From Xenopus tropicalis (Eukaryota; Chordata; Amphibia; Anura; Pipidae), in assembly GCF_000004195.4 (NCBI RefSeq), contig NC_030683.2, positions 7,268,411-7,332,410 on the forward strand: a stretch of DNA of 64,000 nt, in the 5' to 3' direction. The notes under the pieces were generated by a model. The model searched no databases, was not told where the DNA came from, and saw nothing but the letters and a program-made list of their open reading frames with translations. A program made the translations under genes and the position numbers. Below are positions 22,947 to 35,200 of the stretch, one piece after another. The number at the start of each line of letters is the position of its first letter. The first letter of the stretch is position 1.

Positions 22947-23967
22947 TGGGATTTTCCACGCAACTGACTGAGGCCAATTTAGTAGCCCTGTAACTTCACT
23001 TGTGGTTGTGAGCAACCCCTTAGGTCTCCTTGACCTCTGTTATTAAGAATGCAAAGTATGTTGTCCCTCCTCTGGAGAGATATTAGGAATGGAAAACTTC
23101 TCTCCGGACGTTTAATCAGACAGCAGGCTACAGGGACACTAGCGCTCTGAAGCCACATCCGTAACTGTGCTAAATTGAATAAGCGCATGAATAGAGATCT
23201 ACTTGAGGGTGAGACTTGGGTTCCCATTCCTAGAGAAAGAACGAATTGATGATAACTGGACTCTCGTTTAGCTAACACTGTTCCCAGTGAGCTTCTATTC
23301 CCATAACTGTCGAGTCCTCAATCAAAAAGTGCACAAAACTGGGGGCAAATACGCATAACGAGCTTCCACAAAGTCACATTCTTTCTGTTGGCTATAAAAA
23401 TATCAGAACCCAGAAGAGAGCCATGCTGTCTACACGGGCACTAGAGAAATCCATTCTTCTTGTTGTGTTTTTATGTTCCTTCCTTTCATTTTGTAACTGC
23501 ACCAGTAGTGCAGTAGTAATAACATCATTAATGGGGTCTCACAATCCTTGATGAAGACATGTGTTGCACTGAATGGAATCCTGCTGAACATTAACCTTTG
23601 GTTTAATTACTAATAATACTTGCTTTATACAGTCATAGCCAGAACTCCGTGTCATTCCTGTCTCAGACTCTTATTTGCGTCGGCCCATAATGAGATGCCA
23701 CATTTGCACAGTGCCCCAGCGTTAATAAATATCTTCCATGAGATTGCTACAGGGGGAATGTGTTCAATGCCACGTGCAGAGGGAACGTTATGGAACAGTA
23801 GAATTACAATAGGGGCACATGCTTTGTGTTGAGTGTTAATTAGGCACTCGTTATAGCAGAGAGCGATCAATACAATGTTCTTGGACTTCTTGGAGCTATC
23901 ACATTTCTTCTTGGAGTTATCACATTTCATAGGTGCTTTTTAAAACGTGGATTTGAGCATAAATACG

Positions 23968-24370
23968 TTAACATAAGGGGGAGAGATGGGAGTTAGGGAG
24001 GCCAGTTAGTAGCAGGTTACAGTAGTCAAGTTGGGATAGGATGAGAACATGCATGAGCAGCCTAGCTGTTGCAGTAGAAAGAAAGGGACGGATATTGGCA
24101 ATATTGAGAAAGAAAAAGTGACAGGTTTTGACAGTGGTAACAGGGTTGATGAGGGTGCCATCAATATAGGAATGGGGGGTATAGGAATAGGCGTAAAGTT
24201 CAGTTTTTGTTAAGTTCAGTTTGAGGTGGCGTTGGTTCATCCAATTGGAGATGGCCAGGGGGCAATTCAAGATCGGAGTCTCAGTTTCAACTGTTAATGA
24301 CGGGGTCGAAAATAAAATTTGGATATCATCAGCATACAGAGGATATTTAAAGTCATATTCCACAGTGCCA
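23968..24370 (-). mobile_element. LINE (L2/CR1-like) reverse transcriptase fragment
   Basis: The minus-strand frame carries YADDIQILFS (the RT catalytic YADD box), SNWMNQRHLKLNLTKTE and LSQLDYCNLLLTGLP, all diagnostic of L2/CR1-clade LINE reverse transcriptases. Only a 131-residue fragment of the RT domain remains, so it is dead. It is absent from the paralogous spacer copy. Confidence 0.85.
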
Positions 24371-25406
24371 CTTCTCTTTCCCTTGTACTGTCACACGCTT
24401 GTGTCACATGCTCTGTACACGTTCCACATCCTTGGAGGAAGACCTCTCGGAAGAATTTTGATAAACTTTTGAAAAAAAAAAAAAAAGAAATTCAAACGCA
24501 AAATGTAGCCGGACTGATAGTCAATACGTATATGCATAATCCATCTGGCCAGAGATTGGTCGCCATATTGGCGTATTTCAGCTAAGCGTGTTTCCAATTC
24601 TGTGGATCCCATAGAGTTCAATGGTATGGCGTTTCCTCAATGTATTGGCCTTTCTGCTGAAAACCGCTAACACTGGCATCATGTGGGGGATGTCAGCGTG
24701 GGAATTACTATAGTGCATATTCCATAGGGCTTCATTTTCCTCTTTGCCTTTAAACCAGTGAAGTCCATGTAAAACTGATCACACTTACAAACATCAAGGT
24801 CACTCAAGAAGTGGATTTATGCCCAGTCTGGCCTCACCGGTGGTTGGCTGTGTTGGGCTGATTTGACTGTTTAGAGGCCATTATTTTGACTCCATAGATA
24901 GACCAATAAGTTGCAGAGTGAGTTATTATTCCAAGGCCAGCTTCTCCAAACCGGGTCTGCTTTTTCTATTTATTTCCCCTGTGCATAACACCACGAGAGC
25001 CAAACCCCCTTTGTTAGATGCTTCAATATATAAAGGGATGTGCCACACAAAAGGAAAAGAAGTTTCAAGTAGAGATGAACCAGGCATAAAAGAGAGGACC
25101 AAACTAGTTTAGGATTGAAATATGCCATTGTTCTCTTACGCTGGAGGTTTGAAAAGTTAAATTCTCTTTCAATTCGTTTAGTATTAAAATGGCTTCTAGC
25201 AATGGGTGCAAAAGGTCTCGTCTTCTGGACATAAGCAGTGAATTAAAAATACCAGGGAGGCATAAGGCGCCTGCTTCATTAATTTTGTGCCTGGCACACT
25301 GATACGGATACATCTCCATCAAGTTCAGAGAGGAGTTACCAGCATATTAACAGAAACCAAGAGCCAAACTGAAGGAACTCAGTAAAGGAGAATGGTGGAG
25401 GGACAA

Positions 25407-25743
25407 ACGGTCCCCATTCACCTTAAGATCGAGCGAGCGGATCGTCTTCCGATATCCCCCACCTACAGATGGGAGATATCGGGAGAATCAAGGCTAATTC
25501 GATTGTTTGGCCCTGGGGCCAAACGATCGAATTATAATGACGGGTATAGGAAAAGTTGGTCTGGGGACCGCATCAACGAGCCGATGGGGTCCCCAATCAA
25601 ACGATTTTTTTAAACTGCCAATTTCAGGCCAGATATCGGTTGGGCAGGCCTGTCGGTAGTGCCCATACACGGGCCGGTTAGCTGCCAAATTGGTTTAAGG
25701 GACCAATTTCGGCAGCAAAAATTGGCCCGTCTATGGGGACCTA
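25407..25743. mobile_element. CATACACG-type MITE inserted in spacer copy 1
   Basis: Ends CGGTCCCCATTCACC and GTCTATGGGGACC. It interrupts the duplicated spacer where copy 2 (near 47715) is uninterrupted, so it inserted after the duplication. Confidence 0.8.
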
Positions 25744-26204
25744 AAGAGATCGGAAACAATTTCACAAAAGAGAGAATACAAGTTCAAATCAGGAGGCCCA
25801 GTTTAAGCAAATACATTCTGTATCAAAAAGCCATAATTTCTTATAGGGTCACAGTGACTTTCCTAACAAAATGTCGACAAGGAAAACCACTGTTCTTGAG
25901 CGGGCAGTCAGTGCCATCCCATGAATGGCCATCTTAGGGCATGCAGAAATACAATCAATGACCAATCATACATTGATCTGATGAGGTGACTTCCTTCAGA
26001 GACAGTTTGGGTTCACAAATCAGTAAAACAAGAACCAGCAATGCCCCGCAGAGCACTCTCTAAGTGGGATTTGTGAATTCACTTTTACGCATGATATACC
26101 ATGCAACTAAAGCATACAGAACTGAGCAGTAATGAGACAGTTGAAAGAACAACCATACCAGTCTTGTAGTACTAAAAATGTAGAAAGAGAAAGGAAAAAA
26201 ACAC

Positions 26205-29200
26205 TTAAATCATAAAATAGAGGTTTATTGAAGTGCTGGCCTTCCATGGTATAATGGCGAGACACTCTACTGCAACAGGTCCCGCAGTGCTACGACAGAG
26301 TGATTGGCCAAGTATAAAATTTACAGTACGTGGCAGTGACAAATAACGAGACAGACCTGAGAGAGAGTCAAAGTGCAGCAAAATCATGATACTGGCAGGA
26401 CGTCGGGCAGTTACAATACACAGAGAAACGTAGGGGTGTCCCAAAAGTTCTTCAGGAGTCTACCTCCTGGAGTATTATACTGCCATAGGAAATGGATCTT
26501 TGAAAATTACAGAATACACACGGCTGACATTAGGTTGAGTGGATCCTTGTTTAAAAAAACAAACAAACCACTGGCTTGATCTGAAGGGATCCTGGAACAG
26601 AAGAAATCCTCTGGATTAGAGAATACACATCTCCGGCTTTGGGCTGAGGGGATCTTGGGATAGCGGAATACATGCCTCCAGCTTTGGGCTGAGGGGATCT
26701 TGGGATAGCAGAATACATGCCTCTAGCTTTGGGCTGAGGGGATCTTGGGATAGCGGAATACACACCTCCGGCTTTGGGCTGAGGGGGTCTTGGGATAGCG
26801 GAATACATGCCTCTAGCTTAGGGCTGAGGGGATCTTGGGATAGCGGAATACACGCCTCTAGCTTTGGGCTGAGGGGATCTTGGGATAGCGGAATACACGC
26901 CTCTAGCTTTGGGCTGAGGGGTTCTTGGGATAGCGGAATACATGCCTCTAGCTTTGGGCTGAGGGGATCTTGGGATAGCGGAATACATGCCTCTAGCTTT
27001 GGGCTGAGGGGATCTTGGGATAGCGGAATACATGCCTCTAGCTTTGGGCTGAGGGGATCTTGGGATAACAAAATACACATCTCTGGCTCTCGGCTGAAGC
27101 AATATAAAAAAAACATTATACCCACTGCTGGGTTTTGGCTGAACGGATCTCAGGCAGTGGCTTTATCTTACTTATAATATGGTCCAAAATACAGTCTTTG
27201 GAATGGAAAGACATCTTGTTCAGGCAAACGTCTGCAACACCAGAAACGGTAAGGAATTTTAAAAAAGTAAAATGATCACAAATATGGAAGACGAGCAAAA
27301 AACATGTAAATCTTCTGTAAAAATAAACCATTTATATTACATTAAAAAAAAATGTACAAAAGAAGTGGCTGGTTCCTGGGCAGTAATGCCGGGGGAATCA
27401 CTTGGGGGGCCCAATGCCAGGGAAGAGATACAGGTCACGGCACAATGTGCTGCAATATTCTGACATCTCTTTGCACCGGTGGAACTCAGTGCCGGGAGCA
27501 TGCCCCTCGCGCTCCTTTATAAGTGCATTCACCTGAAATGAGACATATCAGTGAGAGCCTAGAACAGGAAGGTGCCTTCTGAACCAAAATTTTCATTGGC
27601 AATTTTAGATCAACAACATCTGAAGTGCCACAAAGCATGTGGGCCTTGCTACAAATGAAGCCAATACACACCTTGACCAACATGTCGGCTACATGAGTGT
27701 TTTTGGAGTACTGGGAGAACACAGAGACGAGATCCTGCACAAACCAGGAACCTCGCTTGGTGTTACGCAAGGACACGGTGCCTGGGGAAATAAATGAAGA
27801 ATAAGCAGTAGAGAAATACTATTAAACTGCAGGAGCCAGACAGGGGCCCCAGCACAAACAAGAATTTACCTTTGAGACAGGCATAGGCACAGATCATGTC
27901 TGACTGTGTGGGGAGCCGGACTTTTATGTCCTCCCTGCCGGCATCGCTCTGCTCGCAGCCTGGAGAAGCCGACTGCTCTCTCCCATCCCGCTGATCCACC
28001 CCACGGTCAGCCTCCTCTGGAACACAGAGATAGGAGTTGTAACAACAAGATTCCATGGGCACCAACCAAGTCCCATAATCCCAAGGATAGCTCCACTGTG
28101 GTCATTAGTCACAGTCTCATAGGTATTGGCCAGAACTGGGATAATGATCAATCGTTACAGAAGGCAGGAATCCAGGAGTCAGTTGCTATCTTAAACAAAC
28201 AGAGGGAGCTTCTATGGCTGTTTACTCAGGTATGGTTATGCTTTCTGCAGAATAAATATACCATATATACACTAGTATAAGCCGATCCGAATATAAGTCG
28301 AGGTACCTAATTTTACCTAAGAAAACGGATATGCTTTCCTATACCCAGACAGGCTTTGCAGCGCAATAAAGCTAATGAAGCGAATACGAGCGGGAATAGG
28401 GGTCTTGTGCAGGTCAGGCTTTTTTTTATTTTTAAAAAACAGCGTTTATTTCTCCTGACTCAAGTATATAGGTATTGGCCGGAACTATGCACCATGACTA
28501 CCCTACACTGACAGTAACGAAGGGGTAACATTGTGCCCATACTGTGCCTCATACCACAGGCACAGTAATAGTTAACCTGCATTTCCTGCAAAAAATAAGC
28601 AGTGTTCATTTCCATAAAGAATCCCACCACTGTGAGAAAGACCCCTGTCTTGTACTGTTGGGGGGCTTCAGTGGAAAAGATACAAAGCTCACCTCCTCGG
28701 CAGGCCTGAATGAAAAACATCTTGGGCTTGTTCTGCAGCTGCGGGCAGTGAGCGTTGTCCATCGCTGTGAATACGTCCTGCAGCTACAAGACAGAGTGCA
28801 GAGGCTCAGGCACACAACCAGTCACAATATCCCTACCAACCAATTAAAGCTATCTCACACAATTCTATACCCAGGAGCTCTAGCAGACAAGCAGTTTCTG
28901 GGAAATGGGATAATGATAATTCGTTATAGAAGGCAGGAATCCAGGAGTCAGAAGACCTACATGTTGTATAAAATGGCAGCTGCTATCTTAAAACAAACAG
29001 AGGGAGCTTCTAGGGCACTTTACTCAGGTATGGTAATGCTTTCTGCAGAATAAATATAGTGTTCTATTTTGCACTGATGTGGCTAATAAAATGCCAAAAT
29101 GACTTTTCCTCCTCCTTTAAAGAGTCATATTCTGAGACAATTTGCAAATGGTCTTCATTTTTTAACATTTGTAGTTTAATTATCTCACTTTTTTGTTGAG

Positions 29201-32200
29201 CAGCTCTCCAGGTTGGAGTTTAAGCAACTATCTGGTTGCTAGGGTCCAAATAACCTCAGCAACCAGGGTGTGGTTTGAACGAGAGACTGGAATATAGTTA
29301 TAAAAAGTAAAAAATAATAAAATTGTAGCCTCACAGAGCAATAGTTTTTTTTTTTTTTACTGCTGGACTCCCATTTGAAAGCTGCAAAGAGTCAGAATAG
29401 AAAGGCAATTTAAAAAAAACTATAACAAATAATAAATGAAGACCAATTAAAAAGTTGCTTAGAATTGGCTATTCTATAACATACTAAACAAAAAATGTAC
29501 TTTTTTACTTTAGCCTGTATGTTGGAGTTTGCACGTTCTATACAGACTACCTGGCAGCCAGACCAGAAGCAGCCAAACTTTGTAAAATACATTAGTGAAT
29601 AATGGAAACTGCCAGCAGGGGGCAATGAAGACCTGCCATTTCTCCCAATTGCATTATGGTCACCTGAATCTGTGCAGCACAATGAGCCCAATGTTCAGAG
29701 GCAGAACATTCTCCCAGCCACAGCTATTTCTAATTTTCTTCTTCTAAAGAAAAAAAGGATACATTACACGGACAAGTAGTTTTGTTTTTGTTACCTGGAC
29801 AAGTTTCCCATCTGTCCCGTACACAGCACCATCGAGCCCATGGGAAAGAACTGCAACGACACAGGAGTCCAGAGCGCTGTGAGCTGGCAGTGCAGAGAAG
29901 GCTCCAAGTTGGGACATCATGTTCTGAAATGTATACAAAAAAGCTTCAGGATATTGCAACAATACAGTAGGAGAGGTACGGCTTAGGGCAGGGTACATCA
30001 GGGGAGGTGCAGGGCACTATAAGTAAATGATCAGCACTGTCTGTTTTAGTAGCCGGGACAAGTAACTGCTACTAGTAGCTCCGTGTGTCTTAACCCTAAG
30101 AAGACACACAGCTACTAGTAGCAGCTTCTTGTCAAGGCTACTAAAACAGACAATGCTGATCATTTACTGATAATTGTCAGGGGCTGTGCTTTTTATTTTC
30201 TAGAATAAGGAGCTTTCTGAAAGAACTTGTACTAAATCACAGCTGTTTAACTATTGGCTTAGTGTGAAGACACACGGAGCTACTAAAATAGATGCTGAAC
30301 ATTTACTGATAATTGTCTCTACGTGTGTTTAGCAGAGGCAATTCTCAGTACTATCTATGGCAGGGGATTTTCTGGCGTTAAGTAGCTGTGACAAGTAGCT
30401 GCTACTAATTAGCTCCGTGTGTTTTCGCCCTTAGTGTTAGTTCATACAGATCCGGCCCCAAGTGAAATAACAGGGTGCAGGGACAGCGCCGGATACCAAT
30501 AAGCACTGCAGCCAGTTTGAGAAATGCAGATTAGGATGAAACCAATGAAGGGGTAGCTAAATATACAGTGGTTAATTGCAGTAACGTATTAGCTGGGAGG
30601 GGCTAGACATCAGATACTGTATCTGACAGAGCTTTTATAGAGTCTAAATGAGAGGATACGGTCCATTGTACCTTGTTTTTACCTGTGCATTAAGGTTACG
30701 TCTAACTTCCACTTGAAAGCCCAAACTGCTGAATAACTTTTCCAGAGAGGCGACATCGACTTCCCCGCCGTATCTGTGATCAAGATCTTGGGTCTCAAAT
30801 GCAACGTTGCTGATGATTAGGGCCCGGCCACGAGGGCAGGAATGCATTTTGTAGGCCTGGGGGAGAGAGAGGGTCCTGAGCATAAGATTAAAAGGCCAAT
30901 AACTGATCAAGAGACTTTCTGCATATTTGCAATAGAAATTGGTCTTATTCATGGAACAAGGGGTCTTTATTCTGCTATGGACTGGTCAGCCACCCAGGTC
31001 TAATTCCCCCCCAGCAGCCGGTCAGCAGAACAATGGGAAGGGAGCAAGATAGCAGCTCCCAGTAGGTATCAGAATAGCACTCAATAGTAAGAAATCCAAG
31101 TCTGGCTTGGGACTCCTCCAGTTACATGGGAGTAGGAGAAACAATAGGTTAGCTGAAAGCAGTTCTAATGTGTAGCGCTGGCTGAAAGCTCAGACTCAGG
31201 CACACTTTACTGCTGCGCTGCAAGTTGGAGTGATATCACCCCCCCATCACCCCCCCCTCACCCCAGCAGCCGATCAGCAGAACAATGGGAAGGGAGCAAG
31301 ATAGCAGCTCCCAGTAGGTATCAGAATAGCACTCAATAGTAAGAAATCCAAGTCCGGCTTGGGACTCCTCCAGTTACATGGGAGTAGGAGAAACAATAGG
31401 TTAGCTGAAAGCAGTTCTAATGTGTAGCGCTGGCTGAAAGCTCAGACTCAGGCACAATGCACTGAGATGGCGCCTACACACCAATATTACAGCTACAAAT
31501 ACATTTGTTGGTACAAGAATAAAAGGTTAAATGGCAGAGGGAATTATTTGCTGTGTAACAGTGTCATTTAGAAATAATACTGTAAGTGCCCCATAAATAT
31601 CATGGCAGTACCCCTTTAATGACACTCAGACACCTTTCTTCAGCCAAAACAAAATAGATGACATTATCCAATTAATGGTATGCTTATCATACATGGTAGA
31701 CAAAATCTCACCTCTACAACTGTAGACTAATTTGTTTTCCCAGAGTTTTCAGAGTGCGTGAAATAGACTGTTACAGGCTGCCACAGAACAATGCTCTATA
31801 TTGGGCCTGTCTGGAGCTGATCAGGACATTGTGTACTTGAAATTCTGTTTTAAATCTCAAACATGTTCGTGATCAACAGGTCTGGGACAAAGGTTGGTAA
31901 AGGTTTGTAATGAGAGTGCCCACCTGCTGATGGTGGGAAAGGTAGAAGTCGACGCTGCATAGCTGAACTGTGCCTGGACCATCTCCATCATCAATGGACT
32001 CTTCATTGTACTCTGAGGGACACAGGGAGAGACAGACAGGAGAGTTACTAAGTGCAGCCTAGTGCTGATAAATCAAGCACAATCCGTGGAGCAGTCTCAC
32101 CTCTGCAGAACTGCCTCCTGGGCCTACTGGGAGTGCTCTCCTGCACAGGTAACGGGAAGCTGCGCTCATGTACCTGGGGGTCAGAGCAAGGAGGAGAGAC

Positions 32201-35200
32201 AGTGTTATTGGGAGGTGAACTGAACTAAACGTTTACAGAATTCTTGCCTGTGGTATCGGCACTGGGAAATAACAACTGATGTAAAACACAAAAACAAACA
32301 GTTTCTTTGCTATTTCACATTTGGGGGCTGAATTATTATAAAACAATGCTTTCAAGTCACTGTATATATTAAGTAGGTTGGGCAGATGAGTTTCTAATTA
32401 CTATCACTCTGCCCCACTCCTGAATCTGTCAGTATATACTAATGGCTTGTGTGCATCTAACTGCTGCCCTACCCCTTAGAAGGCAGGATAAGCCTAACAT
32501 TAGCAAAAAAAAAACAAAAAAAAAAAACATTTAATTGTTATGGAATGTGACTGTGCCAACTGCAGTTTAACTGCCTGTAGTTTTTCCTGTTTGTGAGTAC
32601 CAACTGCGCATTACTTTGTGTACACAGACTTGTTTCATGGAAATAACATGACTTGCATTTGCTCCCAGAAACACTGTCTTGTTTTCATTAAAGGCTGGGC
32701 CCCTACATGGAATTCTGCTTCCTCTCACTCCCACAATACAGGCAGCTCAGCATGGCTACAGGACTCACTCGCACAATACAGGCAGCTCAGTACGGCCCTG
32801 AACCCAACTGTCTCTCACTCACACAATACAGGCAGAGAAGCAAGGCCCAAAGCCCCACTGTCTCTCACTCACACAATACAGGCAGAGGAGCAAGGCCCAA
32901 AGCCCCACTGTCTCTCACTCACACAATACAGGCAGAGGAGCAAGGCCCAAAGCCCCACTGTCTCTCACTCACTCACACAATACAGGCAGAGGAGCAAGGC
33001 CAAAGCCCCACTGTCTCTCACTCACACAATACAGGCAGAGGAGCAAGGCCCAAAGCCCCACTGTCTCTCACTCACTCACACAATACAGGCAGAGGAGCAA
33101 GGCCCAAAGCCCCACTGTCTCTCACTCACTCACACAATACAGGCAGAGGAGCAAGGCCCAAAGCCCCACTGTCTCTCACTCACACAATACAGGCAGAGGA
33201 GCAAGGCCCAAAGCCCCACTGTCTCTCACTCACACAATACAGGCAGAGGAGCAAGGCCCAAAGCCCCACTGTCTCTCACTCACACAATACAGGCAGAGAA
33301 GCAAGGCCCAAAGCCCCACTGTCTCTCACTCACACAATACAGGCAGAGGAGCAAGGCCCAAAGCCCCACTGTCTCTCACTCACACAATACAGGCAGAGAA
33401 GCAAGGCCAAAGCCCCACTGTCTCTCACTCACACAATACAGGCAGAGAAGCAAGACCCAAAGCCCCACTGTCTCTCACTCACACAATACAGGCAGAGGAG
33501 CAAGGCCCAAAGCCCCACTGTCTCTCACTCACACAATACAGGCAGAGGAGCAAGGCCCAAAGCCCCACTGTCTCTCACTCACACAATACAGGCAGAGAAG
33601 CAAGGCCCAAAGCCCCACTGTCTCTCACTCACACAATACAGGCAGAGAAGCAAGGCCCAAAGCCCCACTGTCTCTCACTCACACAATACAGGCAGAGAAG
33701 CAAGGCCCAAAGCCCCACTGTCTCTCACTCACACAATACAGGCAGAGAAGCAAGGCTCAGAATCTCACTGTTACACACTCAATACAAGCACCTCAGAACT
33801 CCACTGGGCTGGTAACAGAGGCATTTAGCAGGGATGCTCAAAATTACAGCCGGGGAGCTGAGCTGTGTTTTCATTAGAGTGCATGCAAGCAACAGGGTTT
33901 GGCTGCTTAGCTGGAAAGGAAATCCGAAAGCTGGCAGGGAAACAAAAAAAGCTGCCAAAGGAAAAGAAACAAAGCATTGTGGGCTGTGTGTGTGGCTTAC
34001 ACGAGAGAGCACCACTAGCTGGATTTCTTGTCTGGCTGATGGCAGAAAGGTGGCTTAAGGTTTCATCTGGTTGCAAGCTGAGAATTTTCTAAATCAAATT
34101 AGTTGGTTAGGCCAAAGCATGTGCCTGGAGTCATTCCGTAACCCTAGGGAAGTCATGGCCCGGAGCCCAGGCTCTGTTTGCTCCATACAGATCTGTGCAG
34201 ACAATTCTCTTTTCTTTGCAAGGAGTAAGAAACGGGCCTGAAACCAACTGTTACGGCAAGTTGCCAGTTATTATACCATTAAGTATTTTAGGGGCTGTAA
34301 CATTTGGGCTTAACTGTGTATCCAATGATGTGCCAGTCTTCTCCGTCACTGGCAATTTTAGGGTGTTCAGAGGTCACATGATTTCAGCAGTCTGTTTATT
34401 TACACTACATGGCAGAGAATGGGTTTCAAGCTCAGGAAACCTTAACAGGCCCATATCTGGTTACCCCATACTCACTTCCGGCGTAACAGACTCCATCTGC
34501 TGCTGCTGCGCCTCCTCCTCTAGCTGTTCAGCTAAATGTCTCTGGCCTGTGGCGTGCAGAGCATTGCAGAACTCTGAAAATGCACGTGGGCCCCTTTTAG
34601 GAAGCTGGGTCAGTAAGGTGACATTTTGCTTATATTCACTGCGGTGAGCCTGAGGGACAGAGAAGGTAGGTATTAATGTCATTATCACATGTAATACAAA
34701 CAGAATAAACCAAAACACTATCCTGAGTTTGCTCATAGCCTGTACCGAGAGATTCCATAAAACTATGGCACATAGGGATTTCCCTGTACTAAGCACAATT
34801 CAGCAGGAACAGCCCCCTAAGTTTGCTCATAGCCTGTACAGAGAGATACCATAAAACTATGGCACATAGGGATTCCCTTGTACTAAGCACAATTCAGCAG
34901 GAACAGCCCCCTAAGTTTGCTCATAGCCTGTACAGAGAGATACCATAAAACTATGGCAGCATATGGGATTCCCCTGTACTAAGCACAATTCAGCAGGAAC
35001 AGCCCCCTAAGTTTGCTCATAGCCTGTACAGAGAGATACCATAAAACTATGGCACATAGGGATTCCCCTGTACTAAGCACAATTCAGCAGAACAGCCCCC
35101 TAAGTTTGCTCATAGCCTGTACAGAGAGATACCATAAAACTATGGCACGTAGGGATTCCCCTGTACTAAGCACAATTCAGCAGGAACAGCCCCCTAAGTT

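Larger units (their letters stand above)
23200..25790 (+). repeat. Duplicated spacer copy 1b, downstream of gene A
   Basis: Collinear similarity to 44270-47770, upstream of gene B. Strongest segments: 23280-23470 with 44460-44660; 23630-23800 with 46065-46230 (CAGCCAGAACTCC, AGGGGGAATGTGTTC); 24800-24910 with 46380-46480; 25030-25400 with 47160-47700 (TTAATTTTGTGCCTGGCAC, AAGAGCCAA-CTGAAGG-ACTCA); and, after a MITE insertion, 25760-25790 with 47735-47770. Similarity stops about 140 bp before the position equivalent to gene B's start codon. Confidence 0.7.

Noticed and set aside
26616..27125. A 169-codon minus-strand open frame with a regular [10 protein letters not shown] pattern
   Set aside because: By-product of the 45-bp minisatellite in the casp2 3' UTR; its frame does not connect with the casp2 exons.
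32618..33877. A 419-codon open frame on the + strand
   Set aside because: It is produced by about 20 copies of a 50-bp minisatellite in a casp2 intron. Different phases give the same repeated peptides, and there is no domain or splice context.
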